A stretch of DNA of 64,000 nucleotides from contig JBKJIG010000173.1 in assembly GCA_046598415.1 (NCBI GenBank), positions 27,150-91,149 of the forward strand, given 5' to 3'. Position 1 is the first letter of the stretch. Each line of letters begins with the position of its first letter. The stretch comes from VFJZ01 sp046598415 (lineage in GTDB: Bacteria > Actinomycetota > Thermoleophilia > Gaiellales > F1-60-MAGs149). Made by a program: the position numbers and the translations under genes. Positions 1 through 8,010 of the stretch are shown one piece after another. Below the pieces are notes generated by a model, which made no database searches, was not told the DNA's origin, and saw only the letters and a list, made by a program, of their open reading frames with translations.

Positions 1-737
1 GCGGCGCCGAGCTGGTGCGCGACGCGTTCGGCACCGGCAAGCGGGTGGTCGCGGCGGGCCCGGGCATGCCCGTCTCGGTCGTCGACGATACCGCCGACGT
101 GCGCTGGGCAGCGGCCGAGATTCTCAAGGGAGCGATCTTCGACAACACGATCCTCTGCATCGGCGAGAAGGCCGTGGTCGCGGCCGACGGCGTGTACCGC
201 CCGCTGCTCGACGCGTTCGCCGACCTGCCGGCCCACGTGCTGACCGACGACGAGACCGAGCGGGTCTACCGCGCCGTCATCGACGACGACGGCACGGGGC
301 ATCCGCGCACGCGCCGCGAGTTCGTCGGTCGCGACGCCGAGGTGCTGCTGGCCGCGGCGGGCATCTCGGCGCGCAAGCCGGTCGGGCTGCTGGTGGCACC
401 GGTCGAGCGCGAGCACCCGCTGTTCTGGATGGAGCAGTTCCTGCCGTTTCTCCCGGTCGTCCGCACGAAGGACTCCGACACGGCGATCGACCTCGGCATC
501 GAGGCCGAGGGCCACAACCGTCACACCGCGATGATCTACTCCAACTTCCCGCCGAACGTCGAGCGGTTCTCGCGCGAGGTGTCGACGGTCGTGACCGTCG
601 TCAACGGCTGCTCGCTGCGCGGCCTCGGCGCGGAGGGCGAGGGGTATCCGGGCTTCGCGATCGGCACCGTCACGGGCGAGGGCATCACGTCGCCGCGGCA
701 CTTCGCGCAGGTGCGCCGCGTCGCGCGGATCCGGTGA
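1..737 (+). CDS. CoA-acylating aldehyde dehydrogenase, PduP/EutE-like (5' truncated by window)
   Basis: C-terminal ~244 residues of a BMC-type CoA-acylating aldehyde dehydrogenase, which oxidises an aldehyde to acyl-CoA with NAD+ inside a microcompartment. The frame is open to base 3 with no start, so the gene begins upstream. The catalytic cysteine lies in DNTILCIGEK (Cys codon 156-158), matching the EutE/PduP active-site segment. The C-terminal segment GFAIGTVTGEGITSPRHF matches the family's closing motif. Any N-terminal encapsulation peptide is out of view. The stop overlaps the next start (GTGA), and BMC shell genes follow immediately. The actual aldehyde cannot be told from this part. 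Confidence 0.88.
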   Translation, partial: GAELVRDAFGTGKRVVAAGPGMPVSVVDDTADVRWAAAEILKGAIFDNTILCIGEKAVVAADGVYRPLLDAFADLPAHVLTDDETERVYRAVIDDDGTGHPRTRREFVGRDAEVLLAAAGISARKPVGLLVAPVEREHPLFWMEQFLPFLPVVRTKDSDTAIDLGIEAEGHNRHTAMIYSNFPPNVERFSREVSTVVTVVNGCSLRGLGAEGEGYPGFAIGTVTGEGITSPRHFAQVRRVARIR

Positions 738-994
738 CCCGCGATGCCGACATCGAGCTGATCGTGCGGATCGTGCTCCGCGTGCTGGACGAGCTCGACC
801 GCGACGGCGCCATCGCCTCGCCGGCGGCGCCCCGCGTCATGGCGCCGGCCGGCTCGCCGCTGCGACTTGCCACGGAGCGCGACGTGCTGGCGGCGGAGGC
901 GGCCGGCGTGCTGCGGGTGGCGCACGGCGCCGTCATCACGCCGCTGGCGCGCGAAGCGGCCGAGGCCAAGGGCGTGCAGCTGGTGGTGGGCTGA
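734..994 (+). CDS. Small BMC-locus protein, function unknown
   Basis: 86 residues, GTG start inside the stop of the aldehyde dehydrogenase. Residues ~4-22 (DIELIVRIVLRVLDELDRD) form an amphipathic helix of the kind used as encapsulation peptide, followed by a Pro/Ala-rich linker. The C-terminal ~40 residues (AVITPLAREAAEAKGV) resemble the short TP-A---A---GI motif seen in several BMC accessory proteins. The architecture suggests a small cargo or scaffold protein aimed at the shell lumen. That is inference; I do not recognise an enzyme domain. Confidence 0.6.
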   Translation: MTRDADIELIVRIVLRVLDELDRDGAIASPAAPRVMAPAGSPLRLATERDVLAAEAAGVLRVAHGAVITPLAREAAEAKGVQLVVG

Positions 995-1251
995 TGCTGC
1001 TCGCCCGCGTCGTCGGCCGCGTCAACGCGGCCCGCCGGATCGAGGCGCTCGACCCGCACCGGCTGCTGATCGTGCGCGCGGAGCGGTCCGGCCGGCACTA
1101 CGTCGCCGTCGACACGCACGGCGCCGTGGCGGGCGAGCTGGTCGTCACGGCCAGTGCCGCCGCGGCGCGCATGAGCGAGCGGCTGCAGGGGGTGGCGGTC
1201 GATCTCGCGGTGATCGCAGTGCTCGACGACGCGGAGGTGCCGGCGGCATGA
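994..1251 (+). CDS. BMC-P vertex protein 1 (EutN/CcmL family)
   Basis: 85 residues. EutN/CcmL-type pentamer that caps the vertices of a polyhedral microcompartment shell. It opens with MLLARVVGRVNAARR, the usual beta strand with V-G-V near residue 8, and ends with a VDLAVIAVLDD strand typical of the family. Start (TGATG) and stop (ATGA) overlap both neighbours, so translation is coupled. It is the first of four adjacent BMC-P paralogs that share only the fold pattern, so they are not recent duplicates. Confidence 0.85.
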   Translation: MLLARVVGRVNAARRIEALDPHRLLIVRAERSGRHYVAVDTHGAVAGELVVTASAAAARMSERLQGVAVDLAVIAVLDDAEVPAA

Positions 1252-1517
1252 TCCTGTGCAAGGTGCTCGGACACGCGGTGTCCTCGCGGAAAGATGCCAA
1301 GCTCGAGGGTGCGAAGCTGCTGGTGGTCGTCGAGGTCGAGCCCGCCGGCACCGAACGCGAGGAGCTGCACGTCGTGGCCGACACGCTCGGCGCCGGCGAG
1401 GGCGACACCGTGCTGGTGGTGATCGGCTCCGCCGCCCGCATGACCGAGCCGACCCGCGGCCAGCCCATCGACGCGCTCGTGGTCGGCATCGTCGACTCGG
1501 TGGACGTCCAGGCGTGA
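1248..1517 (+). CDS. BMC-P vertex protein 2 (EutN/CcmL family)
   Basis: 89 residues, starting MILCKVLGHAVSSRKDAKLEG with ATG in an ATGA overlap with the previous gene. This is the closest of the four to textbook EutN/CcmL: the K-x-x-x-L-x-G-x-K-L turn (DAKLEGAKLLVV), a GEGDTVLVVIGSAAR segment (family G-x-G-x-V-x-x-x-x-G-S-x-A-R) and the terminal IDALVVGIVDSVD strand. A longer reading of this frame begins upstream, but the overlap and the family N-terminus fix the start here. Role: shell vertex pentamer. Confidence 0.92.
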   Translation: MILCKVLGHAVSSRKDAKLEGAKLLVVVEVEPAGTEREELHVVADTLGAGEGDTVLVVIGSAARMTEPTRGQPIDALVVGIVDSVDVQA

Positions 1518-1768
1518 ACCTCGGCCGCATCACGGGTCGCATCGTGTGCGCGCGCCGGGTGGACGAGCTCGGGCAGTTCGGGCTGCTGCTGGTGCAGCCG
1601 GTCGACGAGCGCGGGGTCGACGAGGGCCAGACGCTGGTCGCCGCCGATCCGCTCGTGCACGCCGCCGCCGGCGACGTGGTGTGGTTCGTCAACGGGGTCG
1701 ACGCCGTCGACGCGCTGGACGGGCCGCAGCCGGTCGACGCCGTGATCGTCGGGATGCGCGACCGGTGA
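1514..1768 (+). CDS. BMC-P vertex protein 3 (EutN/CcmL family)
   Basis: 84 residues from a GTG overlapping the previous stop (GTGA). N-terminus VNLGRITGRIVCARRVDEL and C-terminus VDAVIVGMRDR follow the EutN/CcmL pattern. The central G-S-A-R loop is replaced by GDVVWFVNGVDAVDAL. That loop lines the pentamer pore in this family, so this paralog may have a different pore surface. Coupled to both neighbours by 4-base overlaps. Confidence 0.82.
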   Translation: MNLGRITGRIVCARRVDELGQFGLLLVQPVDERGVDEGQTLVAADPLVHAAAGDVVWFVNGVDAVDALDGPQPVDAVIVGMRDR

Positions 1769-2034
1769 CCCCGGCCCGCGTCGTCGGCAAGGTCACCGGC
1801 TCGGTCAAGCATCCCGCGTACGTCGGGCGGCCGCTGCTGGCGCTGCGGCCGCATCGCCGCGGCGGTGCGCTGGGACGGAGCTTCTTGGCGGTCGACCTGA
1901 TCGGCGCCGGGGTCGGCGACGACGTGCTCGTCTCGCGTCCACCCGGCCTGGCGCGCGAACTGATCGGCGGCAAGGCGCCGATGCGTTCGCTGATCGTCGG
2001 CATCCTCGACGCGCCGCCGGAGGACGCGCTGTGA
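1765..2034 (+). CDS. BMC-P vertex protein 4 (EutN/CcmL family)
   Basis: 89 residues, GTG start overlapping the previous stop. It begins VTPARVVGKVTGSVKHPAYVG, with the family's opening strand, and ends RSLIVGILDAPPEDAL. The middle carries GAGVGDDVLVSRPPG, the family's G-x-G-D-x-V-L-V element without the usual G-S-A-R. Shell vertex role by homology. Its stop overlaps the start of the dehydrogenase (TGTGA context), so the dehydrogenase belongs to the same operon. Confidence 0.85.
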   Translation: MTPARVVGKVTGSVKHPAYVGRPLLALRPHRRGGALGRSFLAVDLIGAGVGDDVLVSRPPGLARELIGGKAPMRSLIVGILDAPPEDAL

Positions 2035-2975
2035 AGGTCACCGTCATCGGCGCCGGCAATGTCGGGGCCACCACGGCCATGCGCATCGCCGAGTCCGATG
2101 TCTGCCGCGACGTGGTACTGGTCGACATCGCGCCCGGCCTCGCCGAGGGACTCGCCCTCGACCTGGGCCAGTCGGCGCCGATCGAGGGCTTCCGCACCCG
2201 CATCACCGGCACCACCGACTACGCCCTGACGGCCAACTCCGACGTGATCGTGATGACCGCCGGCCGGCCGCGCAGCCCGGGCATGAGCCGCCTGGACCTG
2301 CTGCTCGTCAACGCCGCCGTGGTGCGCAGCTGCGTGGAGGCCGCGACCGCCGCCTCGCCGTTCGCGATCCTGATCGTGGTCACGAACCCGCTGGACGAGA
2401 TGACGCACCTCGCGTGGCGTGTCTCGGGGTTTCCGCCGCAGCGCGTGCTGGGCATGGCGGGCGGGCTCGACTCGGCCCGGCTGCGGTTCTTCCTGGCGGG
2501 GCTCGCCAACGTCGCGCCGCCCGACGTCGAGGCGATGACGCTCGGCTCGCACGGCGACACGATGGTGCCCCTGCCGGGCCACGCGACCATCGCCGGCACG
2601 CCGGCCGAGGAGGTGCTCGATCGCGAGACGCTCGCCGGCGCCTTCGAGCGCACGCGCGGTGGCGGTGCCGAGATCGTCGCGCTGCTGCAGCGCGGCTCGG
2701 CGTTCTACGCGCCGGCCAGCGCCACCAATGCGATGGTGAAGGCGATCCTTCAGGACCGGCGCGAGGTGCATCCGGTCTGCTGCCACCTGACCGGCCAGTA
2801 CGGCATCGACGACGTGTTCGTCGGCGTGCCGGCGGTGCTGTCCCGGCGCGGCGTCGAGCAGGTGCAGGAGCTGGAACTGTCGACCTCCGAGCTGACCGAC
2901 CTGCGGGCCGCCGCCGAGGCGGTCAGGGCGAAGTGCGCCGAGCTGGACGAGGCGCTCGGGCTGGTCCGCTCATGA
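2031..2975 (+). CDS. mdh: Malate/lactate dehydrogenase family, malate-type
   Basis: 314 residues, full length for the LDH/MDH family. N-terminal NAD site VIGAGNVGATTA; coenzyme acidic residue in VLVDIAPG; substrate loop TAGRPRSPGMSRLDLL, whose Arg in RPR is the malate-type specificity residue (lactate enzymes have Gln there). Further sites are VVTNPLDEMT, MAGGLDSARLR and the catalytic His in GSHGDTMVPL. It would reduce oxaloacetate, or oxidise malate, with NAD(H). The gene is translationally fused to the BMC-P genes by a 4-base overlap, so it may serve the compartment, for example in cofactor recycling (inference). No obvious N-terminal encapsulation extension. Its last codon overlaps the stop of the convergent regulator. 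Confidence 0.9.
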   Translation: MKVTVIGAGNVGATTAMRIAESDVCRDVVLVDIAPGLAEGLALDLGQSAPIEGFRTRITGTTDYALTANSDVIVMTAGRPRSPGMSRLDLLLVNAAVVRSCVEAATAASPFAILIVVTNPLDEMTHLAWRVSGFPPQRVLGMAGGLDSARLRFFLAGLANVAPPDVEAMTLGSHGDTMVPLPGHATIAGTPAEEVLDRETLAGAFERTRGGGAEIVALLQRGSAFYAPASATNAMVKAILQDRREVHPVCCHLTGQYGIDDVFVGVPAVLSRRGVEQVQELELSTSELTDLRAAAEAVRAKCAELDEALGLVRS

Positions 2976-4745
2976 CGCGCCGGCGGCGTCGCGGTAGCGC
3001 ACGATGCGCAGCGCGACCTGCAGGTCGAACAGGATCGCCGGGTCGTCCAGGTCGATCTGCGCCACCCGCCTGATGCGGTCGAACCGTTGCCGCAGGGTGT
3101 TGCGGTGCACGTACAGCAGCGCCGCTGCCTCCTTGCGGTTGGCGTTCGACTCCAGGTAGCGCTCGACCGTCTCGAACAGCCGCGAGGCGTGCTCGCCGTC
3201 GTGCACGCGCAAGCGCTCGAGGCGTTCCTGCCAGACGTCACGCGCGGGCTCCTGCGCGAGCGACCACAGGTAGCGCTGCACGCCGAGATCGTCGAACCGC
3301 GTGACGGCCGCCCGCCCGCGCAGCGCGCTGCCCATGCGCACCGCCTGCGCCGCCTCATCGAACCCCTCCGCGTGGCCCTGGCCGCCGGTGCGGGCGCGGG
3401 AGAGACCGACGGCGACGGCGACGCGACCCTTCGCCGCCCGCTCCAACCGGACCGCCAGCTGCGATTCGTCGCGCACCCGCAGCAGCGCGATCGCCTGCAG
3501 CCCGCGCACCGCGCAGGCCGAGCCGGGGAACGCGCCCAGCACCGCCGTCCGCACCCGCGCGAGCGCCTCGTCGGGGTCGCCGGCGGCCGGGTCGGCCTCG
3601 AAGACGACGGCGACGTGCTGCTCGGCCAGCTCGATGCCGAGGCGACGGGCGCGGGCGACGAGCACCGCCTCGGGCTCCTCACCGTCGACGAGCGCCTCCA
3701 GGAAGTCGCGCTCGGCGTTGCGGCCGGCGACCTGGTCGATCAGCCGTCCGTTCAGGATCACCTGCGCGGCGGTCGCCGCGATCGCGCCGAGCACGTCGAG
3801 CAGCGCGGGCGTGGCGGCGTGGCGGCCGGCGCTGACCAGGACGCCGACCAGCTCGCCACCGGCCTGGATGGGCGCGGCGACGCCGGTCGTGGCGTCGGCG
3901 ACGCCGACCAGTACGTCGCCGTGCCGCGCCCGCGTGAGCACGCGGACGCGGCCGCCGAGCGGGTCGAGCAGCGCGGCGTCGGCCACCCGCTCGACGCGGC
4001 GCCACGTGCCGGCGACGGCGCCGACGCCGAACCGGCCGCGAGCGTCGCGCGTCGCGAGCAGCACCGCGTCGGCACCCAGCAGCGCGCGGGCCGACTCGGC
4101 CAGGCCGTGCAGCGCCCGCCGGCGCGCGGCCGCCGATCCGAGGTCGTCGACCGCCGAGGCGAGCGTGCGGACGGCGTCGAGCTGCCGGCGGCGCTCGGCG
4201 TACAGCTGTGCCGTCTCGACGGCGGCGGCCAGCAGCGCCGCGATCGGCGCGACCAGCGTCAGGTCATCCTCGGTGAACTCGTGGGGCGCCTCGGTGTGCA
4301 GGGTGACCACTCCGACCAGGCGGTCGGACGGTGGGATCAGCGGGTAGGTGAGGGCCGACTCGAACCGCTCGTCGTGCAGTTCCGGCACCAGCAGGTACCG
4401 CGGATCGTCGCGCGCGTTGTCGCGCACGATGGCCGGCGCGCGGTTCAGCGCCGTCCAGCCGGTGAGGCCCGCGCCGATCTCCAGCGAGTAGACCCCGACC
4501 CACTCCTCGTACCCCTCGGTGCCGGCCCGCACACGCAACCGCTCGGCGTCCGGATCGAGCAGGTAGATGAGCGCTCCGGCCGAACCCGTCAACTGCGCGA
4601 ACAGCCGCACGGCCTCGCCTAGGATCTCGTCGACGTCGAGCGACGAGGTGATGCGCCGGACGAGCGACAGCACCGCCTCGGTCTCGGCGCGGCGTTCGGC
4701 GAGCAGGCTGCGGAGCGCGGTCGAGGCAGAGACGGGAGCGTGCAC
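2970..4745 (-). CDS. PucR-family transcriptional regulator with two GAF domains
   Basis: 591 residues from a GTG. N-terminal GAF domain (~20-170: LVRRITSSLDVDEILGEAV, then GAGLTGWTALNRAP), a second GAF (~190-320), a central PucR/CdaR-type region and a C-terminal PucR helix-turn-helix (SNANRKEAAALLYVHRNTLRQR). Family members activate purine, amide or diol degradation genes in response to small ligands. A GATACT hexamer 7 nt upstream of the GTG suggests a leaderless transcript. It is convergent with the BMC operon and 1 bp from the divergent amidase, so it is the obvious candidate regulator of the locus. Its stop lies inside the last codon of mdh. Confidence 0.88.
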   Translation of the reverse strand: MHAPVSASTALRSLLAERRAETEAVLSLVRRITSSLDVDEILGEAVRLFAQLTGSAGALIYLLDPDAERLRVRAGTEGYEEWVGVYSLEIGAGLTGWTALNRAPAIVRDNARDDPRYLLVPELHDERFESALTYPLIPPSDRLVGVVTLHTEAPHEFTEDDLTLVAPIAALLAAAVETAQLYAERRRQLDAVRTLASAVDDLGSAAARRRALHGLAESARALLGADAVLLATRDARGRFGVGAVAGTWRRVERVADAALLDPLGGRVRVLTRARHGDVLVGVADATTGVAAPIQAGGELVGVLVSAGRHAATPALLDVLGAIAATAAQVILNGRLIDQVAGRNAERDFLEALVDGEEPEAVLVARARRLGIELAEQHVAVVFEADPAAGDPDEALARVRTAVLGAFPGSACAVRGLQAIALLRVRDESQLAVRLERAAKGRVAVAVGLSRARTGGQGHAEGFDEAAQAVRMGSALRGRAAVTRFDDLGVQRYLWSLAQEPARDVWQERLERLRVHDGEHASRLFETVERYLESNANRKEAAALLYVHRNTLRQRFDRIRRVAQIDLDDPAILFDLQVALRIVRYRDAAGAS

Positions 4746-4746
4746 G

Positions 4747-5943
4747 TTGCACAGTATCGACGATCGGCTGGAGCGGATCGACCAGCACGAGCACCTCGGC
4801 GCCTTCTGGCGGCTCGACGTGCAGCCGCCCAGCGGCGAGGGGCCGCTGAGCGGCCTGCTGGTGGCGTTCAAGGACTCGTTCGCGGTGGCCGGTACGGAGC
4901 GCGACTCGGGCGTGCCGTTCCTGCTCGAACGCTCGGAGGTCGACGCGCCGGCCGTCCGCGCGCACCGCGCTGCCGGCGCCACCATCGTCGGCAAGCTGTC
5001 GATGCACCAGCTGGCGTGGGGGATGATGGGCCAGACCCCGGGCCGGCCGGTCGTGCGCAACCCGCACGACGAGTCGCGCATTCCCGGCGGCTCGTCGTCC
5101 GGTTCGGCCGTCGCCCTCGCCGCCGGGCTCGTCGACCTGGCCCCCGGCACCGACACGGGAGGCTCCGTCCGCACGCCGGCGTCGGCGTGCGGCATCGTCG
5201 GCCTGAAGCCGACGTTCGGCGTCGTCGACGTGCGCGGCATCCACGTCAACGCGCGCTCGCTCGACACCTGCGGCCCGATGGCACGCACTGTCGCCGAGTG
5301 CGGGCTCGGGTTCGACGTACTGCTCGGCCGCGACCCGGAGCCGGTCGAGCCGATCGGTCTCGCCGGCCTGCGCGTCGGCGTGCTCGAGACATGGTTCTGC
5401 GAGGGGCTCGATGCCGGTGTCGAGCGAGCGTTCCGCGCCGCGCTCGATGCGCTCGGCCGCGCCGGGGCGGTGCTCGCCCCGGCCGACATCGGCTGGCAGC
5501 ACGATCACCTCGTCCTGCGCGATCTCTTCAACTGCGAGCCGGTGCCGCACTACGCCGACGGGGTGCGCGCCGATCCCGGCTCCTTCGAGCCGTTCATCGT
5601 CGCCGACCTGGCCGAGGGCGAGGTGACGCCGCTGCGGCAGTACCTCGAGTCGCTCGTCCGCCTCGACGCCGTCCGCGACCGCGCGCTGGCGGGATCGGAC
5701 GACTGGGACGTCCTCGTCTGCCCGACGCTGCCGCTGCCACCGCCGCCGATCGCCGGGCCCGACCTGACGCTGACCATGAACCGCAACACGAAGGCGTTCA
5801 ACGGCCTCGGTTGGCCGGCGATCTCGATCCCGTGCGGCACGGATGACCTGGGCCTGCCGGTCGGCCTCCAGCTGATCGCCGGGAGCTACCTCGACGACTA
5901 CCTGCTCGCCGTTGCCGCGGCGACCGAAGGAGCCCTCGCATGA
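4747..5943 (+). CDS. Amidase (amidase signature family)
   Basis: 398 residues from a TTG (LHSIDDRLERIDQ). Amidase signature hydrolase with the Ser-cisSer-Lys triad: Lys in LLVAFKDSFAVAG, cis-Ser in IPGGSSSGSAVALA, nucleophile Ser in GTDTGGSVRTPASACG. A closing LPVGLQLIAG segment is also present. It would hydrolyse a C-N bond in an amide. It is shorter than GatA and has no GatB/C neighbours, so a catabolic amidase is likelier than tRNA amidotransferase. It is divergent from the PucR regulator with only 1 bp between start codons, so its promoter must sit inside the regulator frame or the real start is later. The stop overlaps the next gene (ATGA). Confidence 0.85.
   Translation: MHSIDDRLERIDQHEHLGAFWRLDVQPPSGEGPLSGLLVAFKDSFAVAGTERDSGVPFLLERSEVDAPAVRAHRAAGATIVGKLSMHQLAWGMMGQTPGRPVVRNPHDESRIPGGSSSGSAVALAAGLVDLAPGTDTGGSVRTPASACGIVGLKPTFGVVDVRGIHVNARSLDTCGPMARTVAECGLGFDVLLGRDPEPVEPIGLAGLRVGVLETWFCEGLDAGVERAFRAALDALGRAGAVLAPADIGWQHDHLVLRDLFNCEPVPHYADGVRADPGSFEPFIVADLAEGEVTPLRQYLESLVRLDAVRDRALAGSDDWDVLVCPTLPLPPPPIAGPDLTLTMNRNTKAFNGLGWPAISIPCGTDDLGLPVGLQLIAGSYLDDYLLAVAAATEGALA
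4753..4758 (-). promoter_or_regulatory. -10 hexamer GATACT of the PucR gene
   Basis: GATACT read on the minus strand ends 7 nt before the GTG at 4745, matching the window-wide leaderless spacing. It lies inside the 5' end of the divergent amidase reading frame. No clear -35 was seen. Confidence 0.45.
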
Positions 5944-6944
5944 AGGCGGCAATCCTGCGCGCGCACGGTGCGGCCGACCAGATCGAATACGGTGACTGGC
6001 TCGATCCGGTGGCCGCTCCCGGCGACGTCGTGATCGACGTCCGCGCCGCGTCGCTGAACCGCCGCGACTGGTGGATCATGCGTAACCCCGCTCGCGCTGC
6101 GGCGCCGTGTGTTCTCGGATCGGACGCCGCCGGGGTGGTGCGCTCGGTCGGTGCCGATGTGACGCGATGGGCACCGGGCGACGCGGTGATCGTCTACCCC
6201 GGCACCGGCTGGGGCGACCGCGAGGACGCCTTCGGACCGGACTTCGAGATCTTCGGCATACCCCGCCAGGGCGTGTTCGCCGAGCAGGTCGTGCTGCCGC
6301 AGGAGTGCGTGTTCGCGAAGCCGGCGCACCTCTCGTTCGCGGAGGCCGCATGCATCGGCATCGCGGGCCTGACCACCTGGCGCGGGCTGGTCACCCGCGG
6401 CGGCGTGGGCGAGGGTTCGACAGTGCTCGTGACGGGCGCGGCGGCCGGTACCGGCACGTTCGCGATCCAGATCGCGACGGCGCTCGGCGCCCGCGTCTAC
6501 GTGACCAGCTCGAGCGAGGAGAAGATCGCGCGCTGCATCGAGGTGGGTGCGGTGTCGGGCGCGAACTGGCGCGATCCGGACTGGTTCGAGACGATTCGCG
6601 AGGCAACCGGCGGCGGCGTGGACGTGGCGCTCGACTCGGCCGGCGGCGACACCTGGGACGGCATCTTGCGAGCGATCCGGCCGGGCGGCACGCTGGTCAA
6701 CTTCGGCGACACCGCCGGCGACTCCGCCAACGTCCCGGTCGCGCTGGTCTACTGGGAACAGCTCAACATCCACGGCACGACGCTGGGCAGCCCCCGTGAG
6801 TATGCCGCCCTGCTCGAGCACGTGGCGCTCGACCGCTGGCGGCCCGTGATCGACTCGACCTTCCCGCTCGACCGCACCGACGACGCGTTCCGCCGCATCG
6901 ACGATCCGGCGCGGTTCGGCAAGATCGTGCTCGACGTCAGCTGA
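5940..6944 (+). CDS. MDR-superfamily NAD(P)-dependent oxidoreductase (quinone-reductase-like)
   Basis: 334 residues; medium-chain dehydrogenase/reductase. GroES-like domain 1-~130 (AASLNRRDWWIMRN, LGSDAAGVVRSVG) and Rossmann domain with VLVTGAAAGTGTFAIQIA. The structural-zinc cysteine cluster of true zinc alcohol dehydrogenases is absent, which points to the zinc-free quinone oxidoreductase branch. It is coupled to the upstream amidase by an ATGA overlap, so the two probably act in the same catabolic pathway. The last 8 bases overlap the convergent Ldh2 gene. Substrate unknown. Confidence 0.85.
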   Translation: MKAAILRAHGAADQIEYGDWLDPVAAPGDVVIDVRAASLNRRDWWIMRNPARAAAPCVLGSDAAGVVRSVGADVTRWAPGDAVIVYPGTGWGDREDAFGPDFEIFGIPRQGVFAEQVVLPQECVFAKPAHLSFAEAACIGIAGLTTWRGLVTRGGVGEGSTVLVTGAAAGTGTFAIQIATALGARVYVTSSSEEKIARCIEVGAVSGANWRDPDWFETIREATGGGVDVALDSAGGDTWDGILRAIRPGGTLVNFGDTAGDSANVPVALVYWEQLNIHGTTLGSPREYAALLEHVALDRWRPVIDSTFPLDRTDDAFRRIDDPARFGKIVLDVS

Positions 6945-7938
6945 GACGCGCGGGCATCGGTACGCCCAGCTCGGCGGCCAGCGTGGAGAGCCGGTCCCAG
7001 GTGAACTGCTGCACCGGCACGCCGTCGCGCAGGCGCTCGGCCTCGGCCGTGGCGCCCGACTCGCCGGGGAAGCGGATCGCGTCATGGCCGTCCTCGAGCG
7101 GCGTGTCGCGCACGTAGGCGAGCATGCGCTCCATCTCGTCGGCGAAGTCGTCGAGCGGCCGCAGCCGGGCCACGTCGATCGCGATGCAGAAGACGCCCTG
7201 CGCGTCCGACTCCGGCGCCGCCGAGACCGAACCGGAGCCGGTCAGGATGCCCGCCAGCGCCTCGGCCACCAGTGCCAGGCCGGTGCCCTTGTAGCCGCCG
7301 CTCGGGCGGATCGCGCCGCCTCCGGTGAGCCAGTCGGGGCCGACCTCCTCGCCCCGGTCGAGCCACTCCGACAGCCGGCCGCGGGCGATCACGCTGGTCG
7401 ACATGTCGAGCACCAGGTGCGGCTCGGACGCACGCGGGATGCCGGCGCCGATCGGGTTCGTGGCGAGGCGCGGTGCGTCGCCGCCGTACGGCGCGACGTC
7501 CTGGCCACCGCCGGAGTCGTTGAACCAGAACAGGATCGCGACGCCCGCCCGGGCGCCGCGCGCGCAGAAGTCGGCGATGCGGCCGGCGTGCGACGAGTCG
7601 CGCAGCGCGATGCCGGCGATGCCGTGTGCCTTCGCCCGCTCGATCGCCAGGTCGGTCACCTCGCGCATCGCCACGTGACCGAACGCGCTGCGCCCGTCCA
7701 GACGAACGAGCGCGCCGAGATCGAGCTCGATCTCGGGGCGCTCACCCGGCTGGAGGAGGCCGGTTGACGCGCGCTCGACGTACTCCGGGAGCCGGCGCAT
7801 GCCGTGCGATTCGTGGCCGGCCAGATCGGACGCCACGATCACCGAGGCGGTGAACGCGGCGTCGTCCGGCCGGGTGCCGATTGCCTGCAGGACCGCGGCG
7901 GCGAACCGTGTCAGCTCGGCGGCGGTGCAGCGGATCAC
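6937..7938 (-). CDS. Ldh2/malate/ureidoglycolate dehydrogenase family oxidoreductase
   Basis: 333 residues from a GTG. LDH2-type NAD(P) oxidoreductase, a fold unrelated to the classical LDH/MDH upstream. Markers: SDLAGHESHGMRRLPEYV near residue 50 (catalytic His), RDSSHAGRIADFC, the APYGG..RLATNPIGAGIPR nucleotide segment and a SGGYKGTGLALVAEAL helix. Members oxidise 2-hydroxyacids such as malate, L-sulfolactate or ureidoglycolate. Being next to a PucR gene and amidases, a ureide or amide catabolic role fits, but this is inference. TAGCCT sits 6 nt before the GTG. Confidence 0.85.
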   Translation of the reverse strand: MIRCTAAELTRFAAAVLQAIGTRPDDAAFTASVIVASDLAGHESHGMRRLPEYVERASTGLLQPGERPEIELDLGALVRLDGRSAFGHVAMREVTDLAIERAKAHGIAGIALRDSSHAGRIADFCARGARAGVAILFWFNDSGGGQDVAPYGGDAPRLATNPIGAGIPRASEPHLVLDMSTSVIARGRLSEWLDRGEEVGPDWLTGGGAIRPSGGYKGTGLALVAEALAGILTGSGSVSAAPESDAQGVFCIAIDVARLRPLDDFADEMERMLAYVRDTPLEDGHDAIRFPGESGATAEAERLRDGVPVQQFTWDRLSTLAAELGVPMPARLS

Positions 7939-7944
7939 GGCCGG

Positions 7945-7950
7945 AGGCTA
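7945..7950 (-). promoter_or_regulatory. -10 hexamer TAGCCT of the Ldh2-type gene
   Basis: TAGCCT on the minus strand, 6 nt (ccggcc) before GTG 7938. Consistent with a leaderless message. Confidence 0.5.
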
Positions 7951-8010
7951 GCGAACCGCACGCGCACTCGCCGAGTGGCCGGTGCCGCCGTGTGCGATCG
8001 TGGCGCGGCC

